The position numbers and the translations under genes are program-made. The notes beneath the pieces were generated by a model. That model saw only the letters and a list, made by a program, of their open reading frames with translations. It was not told where the DNA came from and did not search any database. From the NCBI GenBank assembly GCA_002335605.1, contig BEDY01000001.1:3162001-3226000 (forward strand): a stretch of 64,000 nt of DNA, read 5' to 3'. Positions 42,900 to 53,463 of the stretch are shown here, piece by piece (position 1 is the stretch's first letter; each line of letters opens with the position of its first letter). The stretch is from Prillingera fragicola (lineage: Eukaryota > Basidiomycota > Tremellomycetes > Trichosporonales > Trichosporonaceae).

Positions 42900-44248
42900 C
42901 TACTCGTCCAAATCCTCCTCGCCAGCGAGAACGCTCTGGAGGCGTCGCGCGTCGAGATCGTCGCGCAGGGCGTTGATGACCATTTCGAGACCGTCGCCGT
43001 CCAAGATCTCCTTTAAACCAGTCAAGGACAAGCCGATACGGTGGTCGGTCAAGCGGTCCTGGGGAAAGTTGTACGTCCTGACCTTTTCACTGCGGTCGGC
43101 AGACTTGACCTGGCTCTGCCGACTTGCACGGCGTGCAGCGACCGCCTCCTCGCGCTTCCTCTCACTGAGACGAGCACGCAGCACGTCCCATGCCCAAGCA
43201 CGGTTCTGGTGCTGACTGCGCGAGTCCTGCATCGACACTGTAATGCCAGTGGGAATGTGCGTGAGGCGGACAGCAGACTCGGTCTTGTTAACGTGCTGTC
43301 CGCCGGCACCGCGAGAACGCATGACTTCTGTCTTGACGTCTTTGGGGTCCACGAGGGGCGCGTCGGCGACATCGGGGTAGATCGGCATCACGACTGCGGC
43401 AACGGTGGAAGTGTGCACGCGGCCCTGCGTCTCAGTGACGGGCACGCGCTGGACGCGGTGCACACCACGCTCCCACTGCAGCAGCCCAAAGACGGGCGAC
43501 TCGCCGCCATGAGGCGGGGGTTCCATCTTCATGGTGATCTCGCGCAGGCCCAAGCTGCCCTTGCCGTTTGGTCCTTCGGTGCGGGACATGACCTGGAACT
43601 TCCAACCCCGCTTCTCGCCAAAGCGGGTGTACATGCGTGACAGCTCTTCAACAAAGAGAGCGGCCTCTGAGCCTCCCACGCCGGCGTTCAGCGACATGAG
43701 GAGAGGGAGGTGGGCGGTCTCGGACGGAGGGAGGAGGAGGGATGGGAGTGCCGCAATCGCCTCGTCGAGCTGGATCACGAGGTCGTCGCGCTCCATCTCA
43801 AAGAGCTCACGCAACGACGCGTCGGGGTCTGACAAGTGAGGCTGCATGTCCTCCAGCGCCTTGCGCGTCGTTGCATAGGCCTCGTACGCGTCCGACAGAG
43901 GAGCAATCTCCTTGATGACCTTTGCACGGTCCTTCTGGTCCTCAATCTTGTCGCTGGTAGACTAGGCGTCAGCAGCAGCTGCAGTGCAAATCTTACCTCC
44001 TGGGCTTCCCTCAGCTGCTCCATCTTGGCTTTGACGGCCGCAAGGAGGTTCTCGTTGTCCTTCTCCTTTTCCGTGAACCACACCTTGGGCGTGGAGGGCG
44101 CGGCGGTCGCGTAGGATTGGGCAAAGGTGGCCGGCGTGTAGGCTGGCAGAGCTCGGGTGCGAACTGCCAGGCATGCGCGGGAAGCAGTGACGGTTCCAGC
44201 TCCGCGCGCGAGCCCACGCAGCGCTCGTGGCCCGACTCGTGCAAGCAT
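42900..44248 (-). CDS. mitochondrial peptide chain release factor 1 (MRF1)
   Basis: Model: complement(42900-43961, 43997-44248), 437 aa. Class-I release factor for mitochondrial UAA/UAG. The N-terminus is an Arg/Ala-rich presequence ([18 protein letters not shown]). The catalytic GGQ loop is [20 protein letters not shown]. Domain 2 upstream has [20 protein letters not shown] and [19 protein letters not shown], and the anchor [20 protein letters not shown] follows. The end is [20 protein letters not shown]. The intron is 35 nt. It is divergent from NDUFA12 across 237 bp. Confidence 0.96.
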
Positions 44249-44485
44249 GGTGTATGATTTCTCGTCAACATAAGTCGGGTCGCTTCGAAAAGTCAAGGTG
44301 TTATCTCAGGGCCTGTCCTCGCTAATCTCGCGTGGCATACACATGGTCAAGAGAGTGCCACTTGGTCAAATCCCGAAATTCCCCGCCACTGTCTCTCCGC
44401 CTGGCTGCCTGGGCACGCCCAGCCAGTGACGAGCAGCTCATCTCTAACGACGACCAACGGCAGATACACACCGCTCAGCAACACA

Positions 44486-45338
44486 ATGGTCGGGATCACA
44501 CGAATGATCACTCATGCCCGGGCGGCGGGATTTAAGGAGTGGTTCCGCATGATGACGTGAGTGCATTCGCGCGAGCCTGTGGCGCGGGTTGTTGGTCGGT
44601 TCAGGAGCGACAGCCCATGTGCAGTCTCGGAGTGACAGGAGCTGACAAGTGCAGTTACATTGGTGACGCGAAGAAGGGAGAGCTTGGTGTGTATTGCGAG
44701 CGACGGGAGGCAAAGAGGGAGGAACGGAGAGGGAGGCAGTATGCAGGCCCGACGCCGAGGTGGATCGGACTTGTGTGCGGAGCAACGCCCTCGGAACGAC
44801 GCGCGACGCGATAGAGACGTCGCCCGCGGGGCGCGCTCTGTGGGGCGAGCGCTTAGAGAGCTGGTTGCAGTGAGCGCGTGCCGATCCAGAGTGGTCGGGG
44901 CAGTGGAGCGTTCCCCATCGCCCTGGACCCAGCGACATTGTTGTGACTGCATCTTCTTCCCCGCCTTCTCGCCTCTCCTTTGCCCCCCTCCCCCATCACC
45001 CCGTTACAAACGCTAACCCCACAGTCGGTACCGACTCGTTTGGCAACCGCTACTTCCAGAACTACAACGCACGCGAGGAGGTTCCTGGACGCCATCGCTG
45101 GGTGGACTACGCGCAGGACGACTTCAACGCCTCGCAGATTCCTCCCGAGTGGGACGGATGGCTTTGCCACATCCGCGGTGACCCTCCTACCAAGGACCCC
45201 GTCGTCAAGGCCTGCACCCAGAAGTGGCAGACTCCCTGGAGGGAGAACATGACCGGCACTCGCGGTCGCCCCATCAACTACAACACCACGGCCCAGAAGA
45301 TGCAGGCGTGGACGCCCACGGTCAAGCCCCGCGCTTAG
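44486..45338 (+). CDS. NADH dehydrogenase complex I accessory subunit NDUFA12
   Basis: Exons 44486-44556, 44655-44686 and 45025-45338 give 138 aa. NDUFA12 is an accessory subunit of the mitochondrial complex I matrix arm. The start region MVGITRMITHARAAGFKEWF joins MMTYIGDAKKGELVGTDSFG over two introns. The conserved core GNRYFQNYNAREEVPGRHRW and the segment IPPEWDGWLCHIRGDPPT are diagnostic. The second exon is 32 nt, and the second intron is 338 nt, unusually long here. The presence of this gene implies a complex I-containing fungus. Confidence 0.95.
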
Positions 45339-46320
45339 GCGGAGCAGGAAACGGAGTAGGGAGGTTGCATGCATCCATGGATTAGAGACACGCGTCTTGT
45401 GAGGCCGCGCGGTGTCGGCTATGCTGGAACAGAGGTGGATGTGGAGTGGGCAGGGCGGTTATCGTCGTCTGCGTGTATGACGAACTAGCTGACCTGGAAA
45501 GTTGACCAAGTCTCTCAATCTACTCTCTGACATGATTCCACAGTGCTCATGGCGACCATGTCCAATGGCATGTTCGATAACGAAAGTGCTTGGCCGAGTC
45601 CATTTTGATATCAGTCTTCAGTTCCGAGGACCGTCTCTCACCTAGCAGGTGATGGTGCACAGAGCGGACACCAGATTACTTACTCTGCGCTGCCTTTAAG
45701 ACCTACAGGTCAGTAATGACAGAGCCGAGATGAGCCAAAACGTGCCGAGCCGTCATTATCGACCGAGCCCACGGGAAGTGACGCACTGGCTGCACCGTGT
45801 TGGAATCCTGGAATCTATACTTTTCTGCTTCCTCTCCTCTTGTCCACGGCCGACAGGCTGTCAACAGGGAGACGCAAGGAGATGGGAATGCTAGTCAAGG
45901 CGCGGGTGCCTTCAGATAGCTGTTGTATGGCTATGGGAAGCCAAACGTTCAGTGTGCTGCAGCGTGCGATACAGACAACAAAGTCAGGGCTGATTGGGCC
46001 GTTGAGGCGGCTAATTCCGGGGAGCATTGACATTCGAAGATGAGAACACGCAGTTGCAGGGATGCATAGCAATACAGCACCAAGCATAGAAGCAAGAGCA
46101 TGCAAGCAGCCGAGAGTACGACGATGCCTGACCTTTTGCCACTAAGCCACATTATGGTTCATGTTGATCTTGTGGGGACCCCGCTCGGACTTGGCGTGGA
46201 CCCGTTTCATCCACGCTCAGACCCGCACAACCGTCGTCGACAACATGTAGCCCCACCGTTTCTGCTTGTTCTCTCCTCATTACTCTCAACAAATACACCC
46301 CTTGCTCACTGGCAAACACC
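45339..46320. other. 1-kb interval between NDUFA12 and HOOK
   Basis: No gene is supported. The left part is the NDUFA12 3' end and the right part a CT-rich leader for the HOOK gene. Short frames on the minus strand (45815-46152) lack motifs. Confidence 0.5.
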
Positions 46321-48896
46321 ATGTCGTGTCGCGAGCAGGAAGCCCTGCTCGCGTTATTCAACTCGTTTCGCCCCTCGCGGCGCGTCACGTCGTTTGACCA
46401 GCTGGCAGATGGACACGTCCTCGTTGAGGTGAGTTTGGGCGCGGTGTGGAAGCAAGGCGTTGCCACCCATTTGCCACCGACAGGCGCTGATCTCGTACAC
46501 AGGTTATGAATGCCATGTAGGCTTACTACGCTTGTACGCCACGCTGACCATGCAGTGATGGCACTCATTTCAAGAACAGCACCAAAGCCGCCCGCAGCTC
46601 GGTGTCAGGCATGCCCTCACGCGACAACTGGGTGCTGCGTTTGAATATTCTGTGAGAGCACCGAGCGTTGCAGAAAGCTAATGATCAGCAAACGCTTGTA
46701 CCGCTTACTCTTATCGTACCCCCTCAATGCTCCCAACGCACCGACGCTGGCCGTCTCGTCACTCCCTGAACCCAACTTTAATGCCATCGCACACAATCCC
46801 AAGGGCGCCGACGGCGCCGCAGACCTCTTGTTGATTTGCCGGATGTGTGTCGCCGCAGGCGCACTTGGACCTGCAAACGAAAAGTTTATCGCAAAAGTGC
46901 AGTCACTCGATGAGACGACTATGGCGGAACTCATGAAGACGATCGAGGGTGTGAGTGTCACGAAAATGAGAAGCAGTGTCTGACGCCCAGGTCATGGGCA
47001 CCCTTCCTCATGGTCCAGATGATGGGCCCGCAGAGTTGTCGTACGTGATTATGACTGCTTGGACTGACGTTCAGACCGCCATCTTCGGCTCTTCGTGATG
47101 AACGTGATCGATTACTGCAGGAGAATGACGACCTGCGTGCAAAGTGCGACGCCATGACGGAGCAGGTGGCAAACTTGAGCGTCCAGGTAGGCGACGCCAA
47201 GCGCGAGGCTGCTGCGCGAACATCTATCGAGTCTGCCACGGCCCGCGCGGCGGCTGGCCCAACCGAGGCGGATACTCTCCGTTCCGACCTTGCCCGCGCC
47301 GAGTACGGTCTTGCTGAGACCGAAGCTGCGCTGGAAAAGCAGACGAGTCTAGTCGCTGATCTCACCAAAACGGTGGACGAGCTGCGCAGCACTGCCGCCG
47401 AGGTCACCAAGCTGCGCGACCAGGTCGACGAGTTTCGCCAGGTCGAGGAGCGCTTGCACAAGAGCGAGAATGTGATTGAAAAGTACAAGAAAAAGCTCGA
47501 GGATTCGTCAGGCTTGCGACGTGAGCTGCGCACACTTGAAGAGGAAAATGCCGCTCTTATCGACAAGAATTCGCAACTCGAGACCGAGATTCGGAAACTC
47601 GGCGCGGCAAAGACCATGGCCGACAACTACAAGTCTCACGTCGAGGCACTGGAGCGCAAGGCCAACGACCACGGAGCCGAGTTTGCTCAGCTCACTATTC
47701 AGCTCGAGGAGGCGCAAGGGGCGCTCGCCGACATGGAGCGTGAGCGTGATCGTCTCCGGGATGAGATTCAGCTGCACCAGGAGCGCGTCAAGGAGCTCGA
47801 GGGCCCTGCCAAGCGATCTGAGGGTCTTGGCAACACGTCGCTCGAGATTGAGCTTGACTCGGATAACGAGGACCGCCAGAGCAAGACGGATCTGCGTCTA
47901 CGTATCCGTGCACTGGAGCGGGAGCTTGAGACAAAGGTGCCTGGGGACAAGGTTGCTCTTGAGACACTGTTAGCAGAGTCCAACAAGGCTCGAGACCGTT
48001 ACCAATCAGACTATATTGAGGCCAACCGTGCGACCCAGTATGCTCAGGCCAAGCTCGAGCACATTCTCACCGGCCGCGGCGGCGACGATGCCAAGACGGC
48101 TCTGGCTCTGCGCCAAAAGCTCGACGAAGTGTTGGCCGAGCGCGACACTCTTGCCAAGGATAAACAGCATGCGGAGGTCGCTCACGAGGAGCTCGTCCGC
48201 CAGTTGACCGCTGCGCGTGCAGACCTTGGTCTCGTGGATCTCGACAAGCGAGACATGATCGCATCCGCGCGTGACGCAGCCAAATCAGAGACGCACCAGT
48301 TTGGCGAGCAGGTGGCCAGTCTCAAGGACGAGCTGGCGACTCTTCGGGAGCGCGACCGTCTTCATCTCGAGGAGATTCGTCGCCTGATGATGGACAAGAT
48401 TGAGATGCAGACTGCCGGCATGGAGCAAAGCCAGGAGGCACTCGACCGCGAGCGTCGCCTCAACGATATGAGGGCTACGTTTGGCACCTCGGCCGTGTCC
48501 CAGTCAGACCTCCAGTCGCGCAACGACGTCCTCACCACCGAGGTGGCGTCGCTGAGCGACAAGTTGACAAAGGCCCGCGCGTTTATAAAAAATCAGGATG
48601 CCCTCTTCCGCGCAGAACACAAAGTGTCGAGTGGTCGCGAAGTGTCGCCCTACATGGCGCAGATGGCCGCGTTGAAAGCCGAGCTTTCTGTCGCCAAGCA
48701 TAACGCTAAGTCGCTCGACTCGCGCTACCGCCTCGAGCAGCAGCTCATGCTTGCCGCGTGGCACGACCTCGGCGCTCGCGTCGTACGTGACCACGTCGGC
48801 GCCGCGGGTCTGCGTCGTCCGGTCGTCTCACGCCCGACCCCCACGTCGTGGCTCGCGAAGCAGCGCAAGCACCAGGACGACGCGCTGTTTGCGTGA
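46321..48896 (+). CDS. HOOK family dynein adaptor (coiled coil)
   Basis: Exons 46321-46428, 46503-46516, 46556-46651, 46689-46950, 46991-47040 and 47075-48896 give 783 aa. Fungal Hook proteins link early endosomes to dynein for transport on microtubules. The N-terminal calponin-homology-like domain (about residues 1-150) has ALLALFNSFRPSRRVTSFDQ, LADGHVLVEVMNAIDGTHF and WVLRLNILKRLYRLLLSYP. It is followed by ~550 residues of coiled coil starting LRDERDRLLQENDDLRAKCD, and a C-terminal conserved-looking block RLEQQLMLAAWHDLGARVV that may bind the cargo adaptor. Exon 2 is only 14 nt. Introns are 34-74 nt. Confidence 0.9.
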
Positions 48897-49190
48897 CGAC
48901 CGGGAGCTACCTGGTGTGATAAAGGACCTGTAGGCTTTGTACACTACTGCGAATAGCACCTCGACCACTGCCAATCAAGCCAACGCAGCCGTCAATACCA
49001 ACCATATATCAGTACCCGCGCAGACTAGATTTCCACTACCCCGCATGTCTATATCATGCGGCCTGACTGTTAATAGTGATGCCTTGATACTTGCTTGGCA
49101 GGGGAGAATGTCAGAACCATAGCCGCGTCAGAGATGTGTACATCATGCTATGCAATGCGTCTGCCCACCGGCAGACCTCCTCCCTAGCCC
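48897..49190. other. short convergent spacer, HOOK / bL28m
   Basis: This is about 290 bp of 3' flank for two convergent genes. No feature is supported. Confidence 0.5.
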
Positions 49191-49733
49191 CTATGCCCTG
49201 GGCTGCTCAATCTGGCGGGGCGTCTCCTGTTCAATCTGCTCGTACGCGACCTCGCGCTCGACCTCGGCCATCTCTTCGCGGATCGAGTGCAAGCGCTGGA
49301 ACAGCTCGTGGCGCAGGGCCTTGCCGTAGGGGGTAAAGTGGGAAGACGGGCGCGAGAGCTAGAGTCAGAATTGTCGCCGCGCTGTACTCACCAGCATGCC
49401 CTCGACACCACCGGCCTTTTCGACACTCTTGATATCCCGTGCGGCCATCTTGACCTTTTTCAGCTGGGGCAGCCTGGGCAGCTTGCGCTTGACGCCCGGG
49501 ATTGAAGGCCCAGCCTCTGCGGCAGCGAGAATGGCGTCCGTCTTGATAATGGCGTCGCCGAGGACCGTCACGGGGAGCGAAAAGCGCTGCGTGTTGGGCT
49601 TCCACACGCGGCGCGTCTTGTGCAGCGAGTGAGGGACATTGTTACCCGTAGAGCGGGCAGGGAGAGGAAGAATAGGCGGATGCGACGCGCGCTCGAGCAG
49701 CGGCAGGCGGGCAAGGGGGGGGCGGGGCGGCAT
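49191..49733 (-). CDS. mitochondrial ribosomal protein bL28m (MRPL24/L28)
   Basis: Model: complement(49191-49358, 49392-49733), 169 aa. The bL28 core is seen in GNNVPHSLHKTRRVWKPNTQ and FSLPVTVLGDAIIKTDAIL, preceded by a Pro/Arg-rich presequence (MPPRPPLARLPLLERASHPP). After the 33-nt intron the C-terminal extension FTPYGKALRHELFQRLHSIR is helical, as in fungal orthologues. It is divergent from bS6m over 349 bp, so two mitoribosomal genes may share a promoter. Confidence 0.9.
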
Positions 49734-50082
49734 CTGCGTGTGGAAGTGTAGGTGACAATGACAGTAGTGTAGGTGACTTTGGTGACTTTTCGTTGGATTG
49801 TCTCAAGGGATTTGGTTCCGCGGGCAGTCTGTGCGGACGCAAAAAGTAATACACCAACCGCGATTCGAACATGGGTCGCTTCGTCAACATTAATAATGGA
49901 AGAGAGAGCATCCTAAACCTTTCCGCATGAAGGGCACTCACTTGCGTGCCTGACTCTTCATTACTCGTTCTTAACCACCGTAGCCTACCAACTGTCACCC
50001 ACTATTTTTCACGATTAATCCCAAACCACCTCGTTCCGATATCCACTACTTTGACTTTACCTCTACAGCAACGACCACCGCC
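49734..50082. other. divergent promoter region, bL28m / bS6m
   Basis: A minus-strand B-box-like GTTCGAATC with a downstream T-run lies at 49840-49875, but no cloverleaf can be folded. Otherwise no feature is supported. Confidence 0.4.
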
Positions 50083-50658
50083 ATGCCTCTCTACGAGCTG
50101 TTCTGCATCGCAGCGCACAACCCTGCATCACCGGTAAGTCGCGACTGCGAGCACAGGCAAGCCGGCATGGACACCAGGTCTCAAGTTGCTAGACGAGTGC
50201 ATAAGGGACGCCGCCATGCCGGCCTGCACACGCCCCGCACCCCGGCCAGTCCTACGCAAGCGCACCCCCTCCCCGCCCCGCGCACACTAACCCGCAGGCC
50301 AACTTGAGGCAACTCGTCCAAAGCGTCGCGCGCCAGGTTCACAGCACTGGCGGCGTTGTGCGCAACCTAACCGGTCTCGGCGCCTGCCTCACCCTGCCCG
50401 AGCGCATGCGTCGTAACCAGCAGTACTACACCCACGGCGAGTGAGTGCTCTAGCTGCGCCAGCACTAATTACAGCCACTTTTCCATGACCTTTGACACCT
50501 CTCCCGTTGTCCTTGCCCGGTTGAACGAGGCACTGCGCGCCGACCCCCTGGTCGTGCGCTGGATGCTCACGAAAAAGGGCAAAACACTCAAAGAACTCAA
50601 CCCCCCTGCCCCCGCGACCATTGCCGACCTGGGCCCCGACGAGGTTGGACGCGTATAG
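50083..50658 (+). CDS. mitochondrial ribosomal protein bS6m (MRP17)
   Basis: Exons 50083-50133, 50298-50440 and 50475-50658 give 125 aa. The small-subunit bS6 fold starts at the very N-terminus, MPLYELFCIAAHNPASP. It continues NLRQLVQSVARQVHSTGGVV, LGACLTLPERMRRNQQYYTH, then FSMTFDTSPVVLARLNEALR and WMLTKKGKTLKEL. The lack of a cleavable presequence is usual for this protein. Introns are 164 and 34 nt. Confidence 0.92.
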
Positions 50659-50720
50659 ATTTTCCCCGCTCGTTTGCATAGTTTGTATCATGTCATGGGA
50701 TCCGCTACCATTAAATGCCG

Positions 50721-51819
50721 CTAAGTCTTACCCCCGAGCCACCTCCCAAGAGTCTCCCACCACGATGCCTTCTTCCCCAAGTTCAACTGCGCCTCACCCT
50801 CCTCTCCCTTGAGGCGCTTCTTGTAGTCTTTCGGAAGCTCAACCTTGCGCGCCCCCCACATACCCCGTCGTGCGCGTCTGTCGTCAGCAGCGCCGCGCCC
50901 ACCACTCACTGTGCCTCTGCTTCAATCGAGCGCAGCTTGTCCAGTCCCCAAGGCCCAAACTCTGCACCACCAGAGGTGTACACAGTGGCCATGCCCTCTT
51001 TCAACATTGTCGTAGGAAAGGGAATGTTTGGAAGCAGCGTGCGCTTCAAGTATGGAATACCAACCTGCTGTCAGCTAGGCCGAGGCCGTACGCACAATAC
51101 GGTTGTACTGGTCCTTGCGAAGGAGCTGGACCTTTACGCGCTTGCCTGTTGCAAACCGCTGGAGCCACTCGAGCGACTCCTTAGCGTGCGGTTGAGCCGG
51201 GTTGCCAAAGTGTGCATTCTCTGGCGCGTCCACGCCTGCGATGCGGATAGACAGAGTATTGTTCTTCAAGTCTGCTTGTCAGTGCCGCAGCGTGTCAAGC
51301 TCACCCTTGCCGGCAGTAGGAACGCTGCGGAGCTTGAACGGGTACCGCCAGAACAGCCCAGGAGTGTGATAGAGACGAAAGTTGTCTGCAGTCAGTTAAC
51401 CCTGGTAGCTCTCTAATCCTCACCGCCATCTCCGACACTGCCGTCAGCTTAGCCCACACTAGCACGCACCGAGTAACGACACCAGTAATGTACGGCTGCC
51501 TGTCGATCAACTTGCTGGTCACGCTGTCGCTGTTGCGTATCCGCTTAAAGAAGCGGCGATACACGCGCACACCACCGAGTGTCAACCCGACAGCCGCCAA
51601 TGCCGAGAGCGTCGCAACGGCGACAGGCTCCTGGACCCATGCTGGGGTCTCTTCTGGCCACGCGCCTTGGACTAGATCGGTAACAGGCGCGAGCAAGCCC
51701 TTGATATCCTCGAGCGGCGTTGCCGCAGGGTATCGCCTACTCGTGCGCATATGCAGCGCTCTCCTCTCCACCCTCGTGTCATCGTCAGAGTCGTTCCGGG
51801 GCGCGTGTTCGCCGCCCAT
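50721..51819 (-). CDS. mitochondrial endonuclease LCL3 (staphylococcal nuclease-like)
   Basis: Model: complement(50721-50877, 50910-51064, 51096-51271, 51305-51385, 51424-51437, 51470-51819), 310 aa. Fungal LCL3 proteins are membrane-anchored SNase-fold nucleases at the mitochondrion. A hydrophobic anchor is visible at [19 protein letters not shown] (about residues 70-90). The nuclease core follows: [17 protein letters not shown] (needing a 14-nt exon), [17 protein letters not shown] with the catalytic Asp, [36 protein letters not shown] and a Lys-rich end. All introns are 31-38 nt; 51065-51095 (31 nt) is the shortest in the window. The start at 51819 lies only 118 bp from the divergent SEC20 start. 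Confidence 0.93.
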
Positions 51820-51937
51820 GGTCGTTTTGAGGTCGTTGGAGAAAACGCAACAACAATCCCGGTCCCTGTCCGCCAAAAACGTCATCAACGCGGCTACAGA
51901 TTCGTGCGACACTTACTTGCACTTTGCCAACTCTTCA

Positions 51938-53343
51938 ATGTCAGCGACAAACGGACTGCTCCCCTCGCTCATCCCCCTGCGGCGCCGCCTGGACGACGTG
52001 CGTGGATACCAGCTCCCGCGCTTGCAAGGGTGTACGAACCCGTCGCTTGCGCGTGACCTGGCGGCCGAAGCACGCGGTGACCTCGAGATTGTGCGTGTCG
52101 GCCTCGAGGACGCGAGGGAAGAGGTCGAAAACCTGCCCCAGAGCGCAAAGCTGGATGCGCAAAAGGGGTGCAGGGCAGTCGAAGAGGACTACCACTCGTA
52201 AGTGCCAACCCTGGCCACGAGTTGACATGCAGTGTGAGGTCTGGATTCCGAGCTGCGCTCGTCGCGAGCAAAAAGGCAGCGACGGCGGCAGCACAGAAGC
52301 ACGAGCTCCTTGATCCTCTAGACGGCGAGGCCCCCAAAGCTGAGGTGACAAGCGCTGTAGACGCTGGCATCGGGTACGTCTTGCTACCTAACCGACGACT
52401 GACACGCAGCGGCGACGACGCTCTACAGACCAAGACGAATGAGGTCACGGACGCCTTGCGTCGCACGACGCAGACACTCCAGGCTGAGCTGGAACGCAGT
52501 GTCCTCAGCGTGCAAATGCTCGGTACGTCTCTGTAGCAAACCCTCTGACACCCAGACGAGTCAACCCGCACTATCCGCTCAACCCACGCCCTGTACGACA
52601 CGTACACGTCTCTAGTCAACACATCTGCCGCACTCGTCCGCGCCCTCGAAAAGGCAGACTGGTGGGACCGCTTCATGATCCTCGGCGCACTGTCCTTCTT
52701 CCTCCTCGTCGTGGGCTACATTATCAAGCGCCGCGTGCTGGACCGCGTAGGTGGCGCCGCAGTGTGGTGGGTCGGCGGCAGCGTGAAGCTCATCCGCAAG
52801 ATCACGGGGGGGACAAAGGCAAAAGAGGTCGCGCCGGTGTTGATTGAGACCATGGTGCCGGCCGTCGGGGGTGCCGCGGCATTAGCAGCCAAGGCTGCGG
52901 AGGACGCCGCGGCGAGGGCGGCTAAGAAGGGCAAGAAGGGCACGAAGGAGAAGAACGACAAGGCAAAGGCAGAGGAGAGGGCAAGGGCGGAGAGGGCAAA
53001 GGCGGAAACGGCCCACTCAGAGAAGGTAAAGGCCGACGCAGCGTCCGCGCAAGCGCACGCAGCGACGGCCCAGGCAGAGAAGGCAAAGGAGGCCGCGGCC
53101 GAGCAAGCGCAGCCAAAGGCGAAGGAGGCAGCTGTCGCCGACAAGCCTGTCCCCCAGCAAAAGCCTGCAGCTGAGCCAAACCCCGCAGCACCCGACGCCG
53201 CCGCCGCCGTCGGCGACGACATCGCCGCCAAACCAGCACCGAACCCCGCAGCGGTCGAAGGATCGCTCGTCGACGCCATCCTTCCCGAGCCAGCCGTGGC
53301 CGACTCGGCGATAGGCGGTGCCAACCTCCGGGACGAGCTTTAA
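51938..53343 (+). CDS. SEC20/BNIP1 ER t-SNARE with C-terminal RDEL
   Basis: Exons 51938-52197, 52233-52373, 52410-52522 and 52556-53343 give 433 aa. Sec20 is the Golgi-to-ER retrograde SNARE with Ufe1 and Use1. The N-terminal helices span residues 1-150. The SNARE-like segment is LRRTTQTLQAELERSVLSVQ then STRTIRSTHALYDTYTSLVN, followed by the membrane helix MILGALSFFLLVVGYIIKRR. The lumenal domain is ~200 residues of Ala/Lys/Glu-rich helix (AERAKAETAHSEKVKADAAS) and ends in RDEL, an HDEL-type ER retrieval signal as known for budding-yeast Sec20. The three introns are 33-36 nt. Confidence 0.9.
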
Positions 53344-53463
53344 TCAGTGTGTAAACCCCGCGCCTAGATGCAGCAGTCGTGTACAAATCATGGCATATAT
53401 CAGTGCACGTCGTCTAACCTCTTGTCCTATCGTATCGCGCCTCTCTACACTTTACTTTGGGCT

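Noticed and set aside
49835..49940. Possible minus-strand tRNA (B-box GTTCGAATC followed by a T-run)
   Set aside because: The 3' acceptor half TTGGTGT has no complementary 5' partner at the right distance, and the T-stem has mismatches; I could not fold a cloverleaf even allowing an intron.
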